Counted from the first letter of the stretch, positions 1-7,830 are shown. The stretch is 13,280 nucleotides of DNA from Bacteroidota bacterium (GCA_004356265.1 SMXK01000213.1:1-13280); one strand, 5' to 3'. The notes: generated from the letters alone by a model not told the origin. A program made the numbers and translations.

Positions 1-248
1 TCTTTTTCGGATTCGACATCGACATCGATATCGCGATTCTGCTGCGGTGAACTGGCCAGAACGTGACTGAATCTGACTTGTCCGGTTCTGAGCATTTCGC
101 TCACGTACGGATGGCATAACTCGCAGTTATCTCCGAATAAAACCGAACGCTGCAACGACTTCAGGCTGCGTGCACCGATTTTATCGGCCACCTTTTTCAG
201 GGAAGCAAACGTCTGGTCCCGGCAAACACAACGATCAATAATTGCCAT
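1..248 (-). CDS. Bfd-like [2Fe-2S]-binding protein, partial (3' end outside window)
   Basis: I translated the minus strand from an ATG at 248; about 82 residues are visible and the frame is still open at the window edge. Cysteines C7-x-C9 and C42-x-x-C45 give the CxC-(32)-CxxC spacing of the BFD-type [2Fe-2S] domain (bacterioferritin-associated ferredoxin, also a domain in nitrite reductases). Between them lies a helical stretch containing K-K-V-A-D-K-I-G-A-R-S-L, as expected for this fold. The visible C-terminal part is acidic (D-I-D-V-D-V-E). There is no signal peptide, so it is probably cytoplasmic. The start lies 5 nt after the stop of the BtuG-like gene, with no clear Shine-Dalgarno, so translation is probably coupled and the gene is the third of the riboswitch-controlled btuB operon. 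Family assignment rests on the cysteine pattern; the link to B12 is only by context. Confidence 0.7.
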   Translation of the reverse strand, partial: MAIIDRCVCRDQTFASLKKVADKIGARSLKSLQRSVLFGDNCELCHPYVSEMLRTGQVRFSHVLASSPQQNRDIDVDVESEK

Positions 249-253
249 TGTGA

Positions 254-1396
254 TCAGTTTTTAATCAAAATTTGTGAGATTGCTACGCCCGCGAGAAATG
301 ACTCGGTAAGTTCAAACGTTCGTGAGTATATCTGAATCGTCCCGGATGTTGTAAAGTCCGGAAATGGCCCCCCGCTGCTGACCGGGAAACGCCCGACATA
401 AATTATGTTTTCCCGCTCGTCGTACGCAATCCCCGATATCCCGGTCAAGCCCCCGGCTGTTGAGAGCTGAACTTGAGAGGTAACGGCCCGGGATTCGGTG
501 TTGATTCTTGTGATTGTGTTAGCGTCACCGTCTATCACGTACAGCTCGTTTTTTGACGCAACGAATATCCCTGCGGCGGTTCCGTTTGTAGACAGAGGTT
601 GAAAGTTCAAGTTGATCTGATCCTCTAACATGTCCATTGAGGAGTCGAAAAACAGAATCGCGCCATGGGTCCGTTCCAGTACTTCAGAGAAATCCGCGTT
701 ATAAACCGTTTTACCAGAGCAGATGATGATGATCCCATCATTCCCTCCTCCCAGGATATCGCGGGGACCGTCACATGGAACAGTTCGATTCACTGTGTTG
801 TCCGTCTTCGTGTCAATAACAGTCACGGTATTTCCGTCTCCGAGGCTACCATTGTTCGCGACAAACAAGAAGGCACCATCCAGTAATAATCCTTCCGGGT
901 TTTCACCTACCGGAATCGTGTTTTGTACCGCATTTGTGGAAAGTGAAATCACCGAAACATGCCCGTTTGATCCAAAAACAAAGTTTGAAACGTAGGCCAG
1001 GTCTGATCCAAAAACCATAAACCGAGGGGCCGTGACGTCTGCAATTTGATCAATCGGACTCAGGGTTTCCGCCTCCAGAACGTCCACCCGGCCAATAGAA
1101 AATGTATTCAGTAGCGCGTAGATCTTGCCATCATTTGCAACGAGTCCTTGTAGAAACCCGCTCATCGGTGTGTGCTGATCAACCACGCCTGTTTGTTGAT
1201 CAAAGCTGGTTATGGTACCATTCTGATCGCCGAAATTGCCTCCGTTTGCAATCAGTACAGTACCTGATCGACTGATTTCACCGTCATTGCCGCTGCCGAT
1301 CAGTTCACATGCAGATAGACCTATTGACATAAAAACAGTCAGCATCCAGGTTAGAGATAGGAAAAACGGGGATTTAGAGAAGATTGTAAAAGTCAT
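254..1396 (-). CDS. btuG: BtuG-like cobalamin-binding surface lipoprotein (YncE-type beta-propeller)
   Basis: A 380-residue protein with a lipoprotein signal peptide: hydrophobic segment 10-27, then lipobox L27-S28-A29-C30. The mature part is a run of beta-propeller blades with repeated YncE/NHL-like elements, such as V-T-V-I-D-T-K-T-D and I-Y-V-G-R-F, plus N-P-E-G-L and A-N-N-G segments typical of seven-bladed propellers. In Bacteroides the BtuG lipoprotein of this fold sits on the outer face of BtuB and captures B12 with very high affinity. Length, lipidation and position directly after btuB fit that role here. Its ATG overlaps the btuB stop as ATGA (1393-1396), so the two are probably made in fixed ratio. 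The same cobalamin riboswitch controls it. A generic YncE-like lipoprotein is the alternative; the riboswitch and the btuB partner favour BtuG. Confidence 0.75.
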   Translation of the reverse strand: MTFTIFSKSPFFLSLTWMLTVFMSIGLSACELIGSGNDGEISRSGTVLIANGGNFGDQNGTITSFDQQTGVVDQHTPMSGFLQGLVANDGKIYALLNTFSIGRVDVLEAETLSPIDQIADVTAPRFMVFGSDLAYVSNFVFGSNGHVSVISLSTNAVQNTIPVGENPEGLLLDGAFLFVANNGSLGDGNTVTVIDTKTDNTVNRTVPCDGPRDILGGGNDGIIIICSGKTVYNADFSEVLERTHGAILFFDSSMDMLEDQINLNFQPLSTNGTAAGIFVASKNELYVIDGDANTITRINTESRAVTSQVQLSTAGGLTGISGIAYDERENIIYVGRFPVSSGGPFPDFTTSGTIQIYSRTFELTESFLAGVAISQILIKN

Positions 1397-3375
1397 GAAC
1401 CTGACAATTCGTATTTGAGAGAGAAAGTCAGATGCCTGGGTGGCATCGGGTAAAACCGTATATGTTCGATTGCGGCATCAGTAGCATTTTCGAGCGCCGC
1501 ACCGAGCATTACGTTTCCTGCGCGTGTTTTGAGTACATGACCCACCCGAATCGTTAATAACGCGTAGGCGTCAAGCGGAAGTCCTCCATCGGACGTGGTA
1601 TATCGTTTCGACACCCATTCGTACATCAGTTCGACATGAGACATGGCGCGAACAATCCTGACTCGGGCTTTAGTATTTTGCGCAGGAGTATATCGGAGTT
1701 GATGTCCGAACGATCGGGTTCTTTCGTCGGTTCGGTCTTCTGCCCGGGTCCATGTCGAAATCACGGCGCTTTCAAATGACATCCGGGACGTCGCCCGCCA
1801 GGAAAGGTCTATCGAAGATTCGGCACCATATCCTACCACCTTCCCGACATTGCTTGCGGTCCAGACTCGGATACCGGAGCCCGCCAGACCCGGATACCAG
1901 ATAATTTTGTCGGACAACCTGCTGCCAAAAAGGCCCCCCTTCAGAATCATCGACACCGATCCTGTTGTCTGTGCAAATGAAACTCCCGCATCAACGGTCC
2001 ATCCCGACTCTGGAATCAGATTCGGATTCCCACCAGGGATCCAATACCGGTCGTTAAAAGACGGGCTCCGAAAAATCAGTCCTGCGCTGGTTCGGAACGC
2101 CAGGTTTTGACTCGCACCAGGCATTACGCTGAGCGCAAAACGAGGTAAAACGTGTGTTTCCGTCTTTTCATCTGATCGCCAGGACGCAATTGACACCGTA
2201 GATGTGAAGCTGATCTTAGCAGATTCATAGTCAATCCTGTTATCCAGCCTGAGGCTGGTTTGATCCGATAATGTGTACCCGGACGATGTGTGATTGATGT
2301 CGACCTGAGATCCAACCATCCATCTCCGCCCCATAGCTTTGGTAACTCGACTCGTGAGCAGCATGGTCACAGAGTGCATCTCATTTCTACTGGTCGGATC
2401 CGCAACAGGCCCCTCTGTAAAGGAAAGCCTGTTTTCTGAAAATGCCAGCGTAGTTTTGAATGAGCCGCCAGAGATCGGGTACTTGACCCCCAGACGAAGC
2501 CTGAGTGCGTTGTCGTCCTGGCGGGCCTGTGTTGGCACTGCGTTGGCAGGGCCTGGAACGCCGCGGGAGGTAGTCGACCACCATATTGATGCGTCCCAAC
2601 GACCACCAGCCAATTCTGATATGGCCCGCATATATACGTTCTGCATTTCTTTTCGTGCACCGGTCCTGGATATCTCCCGGGGAAATATGCTGGAGGGATC
2701 CGAAAATGGGTAGTCACCTTCGTCGGCCGACAGATCAACCGCCAATAAGGCTTTGACAGGTCCGATCCTGTACGACGCCGAACCCCCGAGGCGTCTTTTC
2801 CCATATGCGCCAGCGAGTATCCCAAACCGATATGACGGTTGGTCGGTTGGCACCAGGCTTGTCAGTGAAACTGTACCTCCCAGGGCAGAGCGAACTCCCG
2901 AGTTGCCGGCAGAACCAAGAGATACAGTGACTGACTCCAGAAATGACACAGGAATTATCGAGAGGTCAAGCCGGCCTGTCTGCGGATCAGTGAGTTCGAC
3001 TCCATCCAGCGTGATGACCGCGTGATCGGACCCCGTGCCCCTGAGCGATATTCCAGCCGAACCGGTGGCTCCGTTTTGACTGATGAACGCGAAGGACTCG
3101 GCGCTGAGCATCTCGGCAACCGTCGACCCGGTCCATACTGAAATACGGGCATCAGTGATTGTTCGAATCGAAAGCGCGCTCCTGAGCAAGCTTGCGAAAC
3201 TTGCATCCATCACGAGAATACCCGGCAATTTGATCGCTCGTAATGAGTCTGCGGTCAGGGAAGCTACTGGTATCACATCGACGACCTCGACTGACATTGT
3301 ATCGGTCGCGGTCTGAGCGCGCGTTGTACACACACCCATAGTCAACAAAAGAAGCCAGCAATAAAACGAGCGCAT
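1393..3375 (-). CDS. btuB: TonB-dependent vitamin B12 outer-membrane receptor BtuB
   Basis: A 660-residue TonB-dependent receptor that imports cobalamin across the outer membrane. The signal peptide is residues 1-20, with cleavage after T-R-A20. A TonB-box-like stretch V-E-V-V-D-V-I follows at 29-35. The plug domain spans about 80-175 and includes T-V-A-E-M-L (85-90), the I-S-L-R-G-T motif (109-114) and I-T-L-D-G-V-E-L-T-D-P (121-131), close to the plug signature of BtuB and siderophore receptors. The rest is the 22-strand barrel. It ends R-H-L-T-F-S-L-K-Y-E-L plus three residues, so the final residue is not the usual aromatic. There is no N-terminal carboxypeptidase-like extension, unlike SusC proteins. 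The substrate is assigned from the cobalamin riboswitch just upstream and the BtuG-like gene downstream. The start at 3375 has an AGG 7 nt upstream, lying inside the terminator stem. Confidence 0.88.
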   Translation of the reverse strand: MRSFYCWLLLLTMGVCTTRAQTATDTMSVEVVDVIPVASLTADSLRAIKLPGILVMDASFASLLRSALSIRTITDARISVWTGSTVAEMLSAESFAFISQNGATGSAGISLRGTGSDHAVITLDGVELTDPQTGRLDLSIIPVSFLESVTVSLGSAGNSGVRSALGGTVSLTSLVPTDQPSYRFGILAGAYGKRRLGGSASYRIGPVKALLAVDLSADEGDYPFSDPSSIFPREISRTGARKEMQNVYMRAISELAGGRWDASIWWSTTSRGVPGPANAVPTQARQDDNALRLRLGVKYPISGGSFKTTLAFSENRLSFTEGPVADPTSRNEMHSVTMLLTSRVTKAMGRRWMVGSQVDINHTSSGYTLSDQTSLRLDNRIDYESAKISFTSTVSIASWRSDEKTETHVLPRFALSVMPGASQNLAFRTSAGLIFRSPSFNDRYWIPGGNPNLIPESGWTVDAGVSFAQTTGSVSMILKGGLFGSRLSDKIIWYPGLAGSGIRVWTASNVGKVVGYGAESSIDLSWRATSRMSFESAVISTWTRAEDRTDERTRSFGHQLRYTPAQNTKARVRIVRAMSHVELMYEWVSKRYTTSDGGLPLDAYALLTIRVGHVLKTRAGNVMLGAALENATDAAIEHIRFYPMPPRHLTFSLKYELSGS

Positions 3376-3407
3376 AAAAAAACCTGTGCCTCAAAAAAGG
3401 GACAGGT
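3376..3407 (-). terminator. Intrinsic terminator of the cobalamin riboswitch, abutting the btuB start codon
   Basis: On the minus strand ACCTGTCCC (3399-3407) and GGCACAGGT (3382-3390) form a stem with one C/C mismatch around the loop TTTTTTGA. It is followed at once by a run of T ending at the ATG of btuB. This is the expected expression platform of a transcriptional off-switch. The AGG in the 3' arm is also the best-placed Shine-Dalgarno for btuB, so the same hairpin could hide the ribosome binding site. A competing antiterminator is visible: GGGA-AAAG-AGGT (3443-3454) can pair with ACCT-G-TCCC (3399-3407). Confidence 0.75.
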
Positions 3408-3442
3408 GTACGACATCGTATTCACTACGAGCATTACATCTG

Positions 3443-3460
3443 ACCTCTTTTCCCGGAGGT
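3443..3460 (-). promoter_or_regulatory. Hairpin between aptamer and terminator, probable switching element
   Basis: On the minus strand ACCTC (3456-3460) pairs with GAGGT (3443-3447) around the loop CGGGAAAA. The same GAGGT and loop bases can instead pair with the 5' arm of the terminator (3399-3407). The two structures exclude each other, which suggests how ligand binding is passed on: hairpin formed leaves the terminator free, hairpin open allows the antiterminator. It could correspond to the P13 hairpin of cobalamin riboswitches, whose loop kisses L5. The base pairs are seen; the role is inferred. Confidence 0.5.
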
Positions 3461-3475
3461 GGAAGGATGGTACAT

Positions 3476-3691
3476 CTTCAGTCAGGTTTCCTGGCTCGCT
3501 GACACCGGAGGAACTCCGAGTTGATATAGTCTCAGATATCAGCCTTCCGACCTATTCGCTCGTGGCATCATCGTCGCTGACTAATCAACAGTGTCGCTTA
3601 CAGTTGCGGGTACAGCTCTGGTTTCTGATTGAATTTATTACAATCATCACCAGATTCCCTGGTCCGACCGCGTGGTCAGATTGTCCTGAAG
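3476..3691 (-). promoter_or_regulatory. Cobalamin (AdoCbl-type) riboswitch aptamer
   Basis: Read on the minus strand, the conserved blocks appear in the right order. The closing P1 stem is CTTCAG (3686-3691) with CTGAAG (3476-3481). Next come AGGGAATCTGGTG near 3648-3660, then CCCGCAACTGTAAGC (3596-3610), the CCGCAACTG core. After it come GCCACGAGC and GGTCGGAAGGC (3542-3566), matching the GCCACTG/GGAAGGC block. Last is the B12 box AGCCAGGAAACCTGAC (3481-3496). The length of about 216 nt is normal for the class. It lies in the leader of btuB, the classic target; B12 binding should lower btuB expression. Subtype was not resolved. Confidence 0.93.
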
Positions 3692-3713
3692 TGTGTATGC
3701 GAAAGAACGCCGG

Positions 3714-3743
3714 AATGTACAACAGGCCGCCAATTCATTCCAA
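3714..3743 (-). promoter_or_regulatory. Possible promoter of the btuB operon
   Basis: On the minus strand TTGGAA (3738-3743) and TACATT (3714-3719) are separated by 18 nt and each match four of six bases of the housekeeping sigma consensus. A start near 3707 would put the riboswitch P1 stem about 16 nt into the transcript. Position is the main support; sigma preference in this group may differ. Confidence 0.35.
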
Positions 3744-3837
3744 GAACCACCGTCCAATCTGATCGTTCAGTTACCTTCTTCACGAAGAATGCGGCTTTTC
3801 GTGCTGCCAGACCGTGCTCAGCAATCTTTTCATCCTC

Positions 3838-5316
3838 ATGCAATTGATCCGCAACACGTTAGCCCATTATTCAGCATTCGCAACTCTGATTCTTATCGTA
3901 ATCTGCGTTTCAGGGCCTGTGTCTGTTTTCGCGCAGTCTCCAGCCAAATCGTCCGGCACAGGTCGATCTGAGAGTGTTGATTTCGCTGCAGATACTGTCG
4001 TTGTGTCGCTCACAGATGCTATTACTAGAGCCCTCGACATCAGCCCTGAGCTCTCTGCGTCAGAGGCTGAAACGGGAAAGGCGAGTTCGTTATATGACCT
4101 CGCCAGGGCAAGTCGTTATTTAACGAGATTTGAGCTGACCTCAGTGTTTTCGACAGCACCGGCAATTCATAACCCCAACAACACTCCCACTGACAGATTA
4201 TATCTCGATCCAGACGTCAGAAACAACTGGGAAAACGGCTCCATATTTTCACGGGTTGACGTTCGAGCTGTCCAGCCGTTATTCACCTGGGGCGAAGTCA
4301 CCGGTAATATCCGCGCCGCAGAACACGGAGTTGATGTCCGGCTGGGAGTTGAGCGGGCTACAACTCAGGCCATTGTGAACCGAACGGCAGAAATGTATTT
4401 CAAATTACTGCTGACGGAGGCTCTGTACAAAGTGACCGAAGAAGCAGGCGAACAGGTGGATAGGGCAGAAAAACAGATCGCCGATTTGATCGAGGAAGGA
4501 GACCCGGGTGTTGATCAAGCTGACCTGTTCGATGTGCAGATTACCAAGCAGGAATTCGTCCGTGGGGTCGTTGCCGTAAAACAACGCATGGAAACTGCGG
4601 CTGCAGCTCTTTCAAGGCAGATGATTCTCCGGGATGGAACCGCTGTTCGAACGACAGCATCAGAATTGGAAACGATCGATTTTGAACAGTTGCCTCTCGA
4701 GCACTATCAACTCCTGGCCCTCCAGCACAGACCTGAACTAGAGCAGGTTGTATCGGGCCGGTTGGCTCGAAATGAGCTCGTTACGGTGGCAAAGTCCGAT
4801 TATTACCCGAAACTATTTCTGGCCGTCGATGCCACCTATTCATATGCCCAGAACAGATATCGCCAGCCGAATCCGTATGTGGGTGACCCGTTCCTCAACA
4901 GAAGCCTTCGGGCTGGAATCGGAATTACTCAAAAGCTGAACTTCTCTCAAACCAAAGCACGCGTCGAGCGCGCCCGGTATGATGAAATCGCCCTGGAATC
5001 TCAAGAAGAAATTCTCCACCAACTGATTCAATTTGAGGTGGAGCAGGCATATCGGGAAGTGATTATTGCGAGCGCAGCCGTCGAGGCGAACGCCAAAGCC
5101 CTTCAAATCAGTAAAGAATGGCTAGCGACAGAAGAAATAAATTTTGATCTGGGACTGGGAGACAGTCAGAATCTGGTTCGTGTCGTAAAACGGAACCTTG
5201 AAGCGATTCTCGAAGACTTCGAGGCCCGATATGCTTACAATGTTGCTGTACTGCGATTACTCGGTGCGACAGGCATACTAGAGGCCAGTGTTCAAAATGG
5301 CATATTTGTTGAGTAA
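3838..5316 (+). CDS. TolC-family outer-membrane channel protein
   Basis: A protein of 492 residues from the ATG at 3838; a GTG at 3814 would add 8 residues, and neither start has a good Shine-Dalgarno. The signal peptide covers about the first 33 residues, ending V-F-A-Q. The mature part has the two-fold OEP repeat of TolC: a helix-rich region with S-L-T-D-A-I-T-R-A-L at its start, a beta segment rich in polar and aromatic residues (F-S-R-V-D-V-R-A-V-Q-P-L-F), then long coiled-coil helices. The second repeat shows R-P-E-L, Y-Y-P-K-L-F-L-A-V-D and, near the end, V-K-R-N-L-E-A-I-L-E-D-F. TolC proteins are trimeric channels through the outer membrane joined to inner-membrane pumps. No pump or adaptor gene is adjacent; instead an MlaC-like gene follows 81 nt later on the same strand, suggesting a role in lipid transport. 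Confidence 0.88.
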   Translation: MQLIRNTLAHYSAFATLILIVICVSGPVSVFAQSPAKSSGTGRSESVDFAADTVVVSLTDAITRALDISPELSASEAETGKASSLYDLARASRYLTRFELTSVFSTAPAIHNPNNTPTDRLYLDPDVRNNWENGSIFSRVDVRAVQPLFTWGEVTGNIRAAEHGVDVRLGVERATTQAIVNRTAEMYFKLLLTEALYKVTEEAGEQVDRAEKQIADLIEEGDPGVDQADLFDVQITKQEFVRGVVAVKQRMETAAAALSRQMILRDGTAVRTTASELETIDFEQLPLEHYQLLALQHRPELEQVVSGRLARNELVTVAKSDYYPKLFLAVDATYSYAQNRYRQPNPYVGDPFLNRSLRAGIGITQKLNFSQTKARVERARYDEIALESQEEILHQLIQFEVEQAYREVIIASAAVEANAKALQISKEWLATEEINFDLGLGDSQNLVRVVKRNLEAILEDFEARYAYNVAVLRLLGATGILEASVQNGIFVE

Positions 5317-5397
5317 AGAACCAAACGCTGTTTATTTGCTCGTTACCGGCGGATTGGGGCGATAATCGTATACCATTTCAGAACTCTACTGTCTGTT

Positions 5398-6057
5398 ATG
5401 CAGAACATTTTTGGGCCTGTTCATCTACCCGGCTTCGAAAGAAGCCTGGTCGCGTTGGTCATTATAGGATCCATTTCGATCTCGATAGCACAGGGGCAGA
5501 GCTCCGATGAACTGTCGGGTGATGCGCTTGCCATCCGGACCATGCTCGAAGATCGCGACCGCTCTATCAAATCAATATTAGGATCGTCTGATCAGATAAC
5601 ACCCGATCAGCGCGAGCAGCTCCGCGGACTCGTAAATGATGTTATTGATTTCAGGGCGATGGGAGAAGGCGCGCTTGGTCGGTATTGGTCGAAAATATCG
5701 GAGGAACAGCAGACCGAATTTGTGGACGTGTTTTCGCAGATCGTTCGACTACATTCTCTTGCCGACACCGATGTGTACCGATCTGGTGTTGTGTATAACA
5801 ACGTAACGGTAAACGGCGACGAAGCGCTGGTTCATACAACCACAACGTATAAATCCATCGCAACGCCGGTCGACTACACCCTGCACAAAACTGCCGCGGG
5901 ATGGCTCGCCACCGATATTATTCTGGATGAGGTCAGTACGGTAAAAGGGTATGCGCGGTCCTTCCAGAGTGTCATCAGGAAAAAGGGATTCGATGACCTG
6001 ATGGTACGGCTGAACAAACGACTTGAGTCAGAGCGTGCTGGCGCCGAATCTGAATGA
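5398..6057 (+). CDS. MlaC/Ttg2D-like periplasmic phospholipid carrier
   Basis: A 219-residue secreted protein. The signal peptide spans residues 1 to about 33 (V-A-L-V-I-I-G-S-I-S-I-S-I-A-Q-G). The mature part has the MlaC pattern: an N-terminal helical region with L-R-G-L-V-N-D-V-I-D-F-R-A-M-G, a W-S-K-I-S-E-E-Q-Q-T-E-F segment, strands with V-D-Y-T-L-H-K, then G-W-L-A-T-D-I-I-L-D-E-V-S and the closing Y-A-R-S-F-Q-S-V-I-R helix followed by L-N-K-R-L. In the Mla system MlaC shuttles phospholipid between the outer-membrane complex and the MlaFEDB transporter. Length is normal for the family. The gene follows the TolC-family gene and is probably co-transcribed. MlaF, MlaE and MlaD are not in view. 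There is no Shine-Dalgarno before the ATG. Confidence 0.85.
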   Translation: MQNIFGPVHLPGFERSLVALVIIGSISISIAQGQSSDELSGDALAIRTMLEDRDRSIKSILGSSDQITPDQREQLRGLVNDVIDFRAMGEGALGRYWSKISEEQQTEFVDVFSQIVRLHSLADTDVYRSGVVYNNVTVNGDEALVHTTTTYKSIATPVDYTLHKTAAGWLATDIILDEVSTVKGYARSFQSVIRKKGFDDLMVRLNKRLESERAGAESE

Positions 6058-6088
6058 TCAGGTTCCGGCTGATCCGGCCTCAAAAAAA

Positions 6089-6134
6089 TTCAGCTTCGAA
6101 ACGAGTTAGCTTCTAGACGAGTCAGCTTCTGAAC
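6089..6134. repeat. Three short tandem repeats at the 3' end of the membrane protein gene
   Basis: The units are TTCAGCTTCGAAAC (6089-6102), GAGTTAGCTTCTAGAC (6103-6118) and GAGTCAGCTTCTGAAC (6119-6134). The second and third differ at three bases; the first is shorter and more diverged. The last unit contains the stop codon of the minus-strand gene. On the minus strand the array is followed by seven T (6082-6088). With the weak self-pairing of AAGCTGAA-type elements this might end that transcript, but I see no convincing stem. Confidence 0.5.
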
Positions 6135-7756
6135 ACAAGATGTAAAACGTGCAACACATGATCCCCTTGTGCGGCCATGATCGCCAGCACGCTCATCAGC
6201 AATAACACGGACGGGTGAAGCAGCAGTCCTATAACCGCAATCAGCGGAGAGCAGTTGGTCAGTTTAAAGATGTCATACGCAGTTCTTGCTCCTGCCCACA
6301 AAGACACGCCTGCCCAAACGGGATATAACAGCAGAAAGCCTGTCTGTTCAGCGCCCGGTTCAAGGGTAGCGATCGCCATCGCAACCGGCAACATTAGCAG
6401 CAGTTGCCACCGCGGCCAAACGGCCAGCATGAGTGCTTGACTGGGCAACAAAGGAGGCCGCTGTCCTGCAACAATCATCCACAACCCCATCCATAACGTC
6501 ATGGCTAACAGAGATATTGACCCGATAAAAATCGTGGCAACGAGTGGACTATCAAGTAGAACCGTGATCGTGGACTGAACGGTATCCGGCGCCAGCCGGA
6601 CCATATACATGAATGCCGCAGTCTCGTGAACCGCCAGTAAAATTTGTGTCGCAATCATACCCGTCGCAAGGCCCGCTACCGTCAACAGCGCGGTACTTAC
6701 AATTGGTAATACCTCTCGTGCCTCCCGGACGGCGTTTCGATAGAAGCCATGCGCCATGAAATACCGCGGCGTCATATCACGGAATCTGGGCGATGAGGTA
6801 TAAAGCGCGGCTACGATAAGAATCAGTAACCAACCCAACATCGTAAACCACACCGATGGGGCCGAGACCGAGGCGTCACCGTTAAAAGCAAAAACGGTCT
6901 GGGTGCCTGTAAATATTCCGCGCACAACGCCCAAGGATAATCGCTGGTGGTCAGATTTATTCGGGCCGATGCCGTGCAGTCCATAACTGCGGTCATATTG
7001 ATCGACGGGCTGATCTCTCCAGCGGTGGATGAAAATTATCTTTACACCGGCTGAATCATTCAATTGAGTCAAGCTTGATTCATAAAACCTTGCCTGTGAC
7101 TCCTCCGAGAAAGGCTCTTGCAGGCCAGAATCAGAATCCACCTCAATTCTTTTCCCGATAATAATTCCGACCTCGGAGGATTGGCTTGAACGCCACCGCG
7201 AAATCAAATGCTGAGGATCTGAGTAACCGACGGCGTCCAGGATCACGAAATCAACGCTACTTGTGCAGGTGTCAGATTCAATGAATCGACTCACGTAGTA
7301 AAACCTCTGATCTGAGGCCGTCACGGACGATCGAAGCAAATCAAAAAACGAACACACGTCGCGGCGGGAAACATCGATGGTCACCGCGAGACCGATCGGC
7401 CCTGCTGAAGTGTGATTCCGCCCGGCATCAAGGATATGTTCCAGACCTCGCCTGACCAGCGCCATTGAATCAGTCAGTGTCCGGGCAGGGGTATCCAGAA
7501 TCGGTATTTCCCGATAAAAAACGAGCCCGAGAGAATCAGCCTCCGTCAGGAGGGCGCTGTCCACCAACGGCCCCGTACGAATTACTTCCACCCCCGCTTC
7601 CTTCATGGCACGCAGGTCCCGAATCGCAGCAGCCGTCGATTCCGGAGTCTCCCAAACGATACCCTTTAGCGCCTGGGCTTCTGCACAGAAAGGTACTGAC
7701 GCCAACGTGACACACGATAATGCCACAATGAAAAGAGAGCGGAGCACGACTTTCAA
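6122..7756 (-). CDS. Secreted GH2-barrel-like domain fused to a polytopic membrane domain; function unknown
   Basis: A 544-residue protein. The signal peptide is about 1-28 (ends A-E-A-Q). Residues 30-285 resemble the TIM barrel of glycoside hydrolase family 2: K-G-I-V-W with A-I-R-D-L-R-A-M-K-E-A-G-V-E-V-I-R-T early, F-V-I-L-D-A-V-G-Y (170-178), then G-L-Q-E-P-F-S-E-E-S-Q-A (211-222) and F-I-H-R-W-R-D (242-248). I do not find the H-P-S...N-E acid/base motif; the corresponding place reads A-G-P-I-G-L-A-V-T-I-D, so it may be catalytically dead. After that come about six membrane helices (302-322, 350-374, 403-430, 441-463, 471-490, 503-528), possibly Yip1-like. The start is uncertain: TTG at 7756, or GTG at codon 4, which has an AGGA about 10 nt upstream. 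The gene lies alone, convergent with the MlaC-like gene. The barrel would be periplasmic. No function is assigned. Confidence 0.7.
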   Translation of the reverse strand: MKVVLRSLFIVALSCVTLASVPFCAEAQALKGIVWETPESTAAAIRDLRAMKEAGVEVIRTGPLVDSALLTEADSLGLVFYREIPILDTPARTLTDSMALVRRGLEHILDAGRNHTSAGPIGLAVTIDVSRRDVCSFFDLLRSSVTASDQRFYYVSRFIESDTCTSSVDFVILDAVGYSDPQHLISRWRSSQSSEVGIIIGKRIEVDSDSGLQEPFSEESQARFYESSLTQLNDSAGVKIIFIHRWRDQPVDQYDRSYGLHGIGPNKSDHQRLSLGVVRGIFTGTQTVFAFNGDASVSAPSVWFTMLGWLLILIVAALYTSSPRFRDMTPRYFMAHGFYRNAVREAREVLPIVSTALLTVAGLATGMIATQILLAVHETAAFMYMVRLAPDTVQSTITVLLDSPLVATIFIGSISLLAMTLWMGLWMIVAGQRPPLLPSQALMLAVWPRWQLLLMLPVAMAIATLEPGAEQTGFLLLYPVWAGVSLWAGARTAYDIFKLTNCSPLIAVIGLLLHPSVLLLMSVLAIMAAQGDHVLHVLHLVFRS

Positions 7757-7830
7757 ATCCTATGCTTTTTAGACTTGAGTTAAAGAAATCAAATTCAGAA
7801 TCCGGAAGTGAATGTACGCCCTTACGGCGG

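Noticed and set aside
15..37. Short GACATC-type repeat near the left edge
   Set aside because: It is accounted for by an acidic D-I-D-V-D-V-E stretch in the coding frame and is too short to call a repeat element.
2339..2825. Overlapping open frames on both strands inside btuB
   Set aside because: The btuB frame encodes clear barrel sequence throughout; the others are low-complexity shadows without start signals.
3406..3762. Open plus-strand frame of 118 codons opposite the btuB leader
   Set aside because: It lies over the riboswitch, shows no protein-like pattern or ribosome site, and is explained by the RNA element.
6060..6090. Terminator for the MlaC-like gene on the plus strand
   Set aside because: The CCGG pairs give only a 4-bp stem and no T-run follows; the poly-A here would serve the opposite strand.
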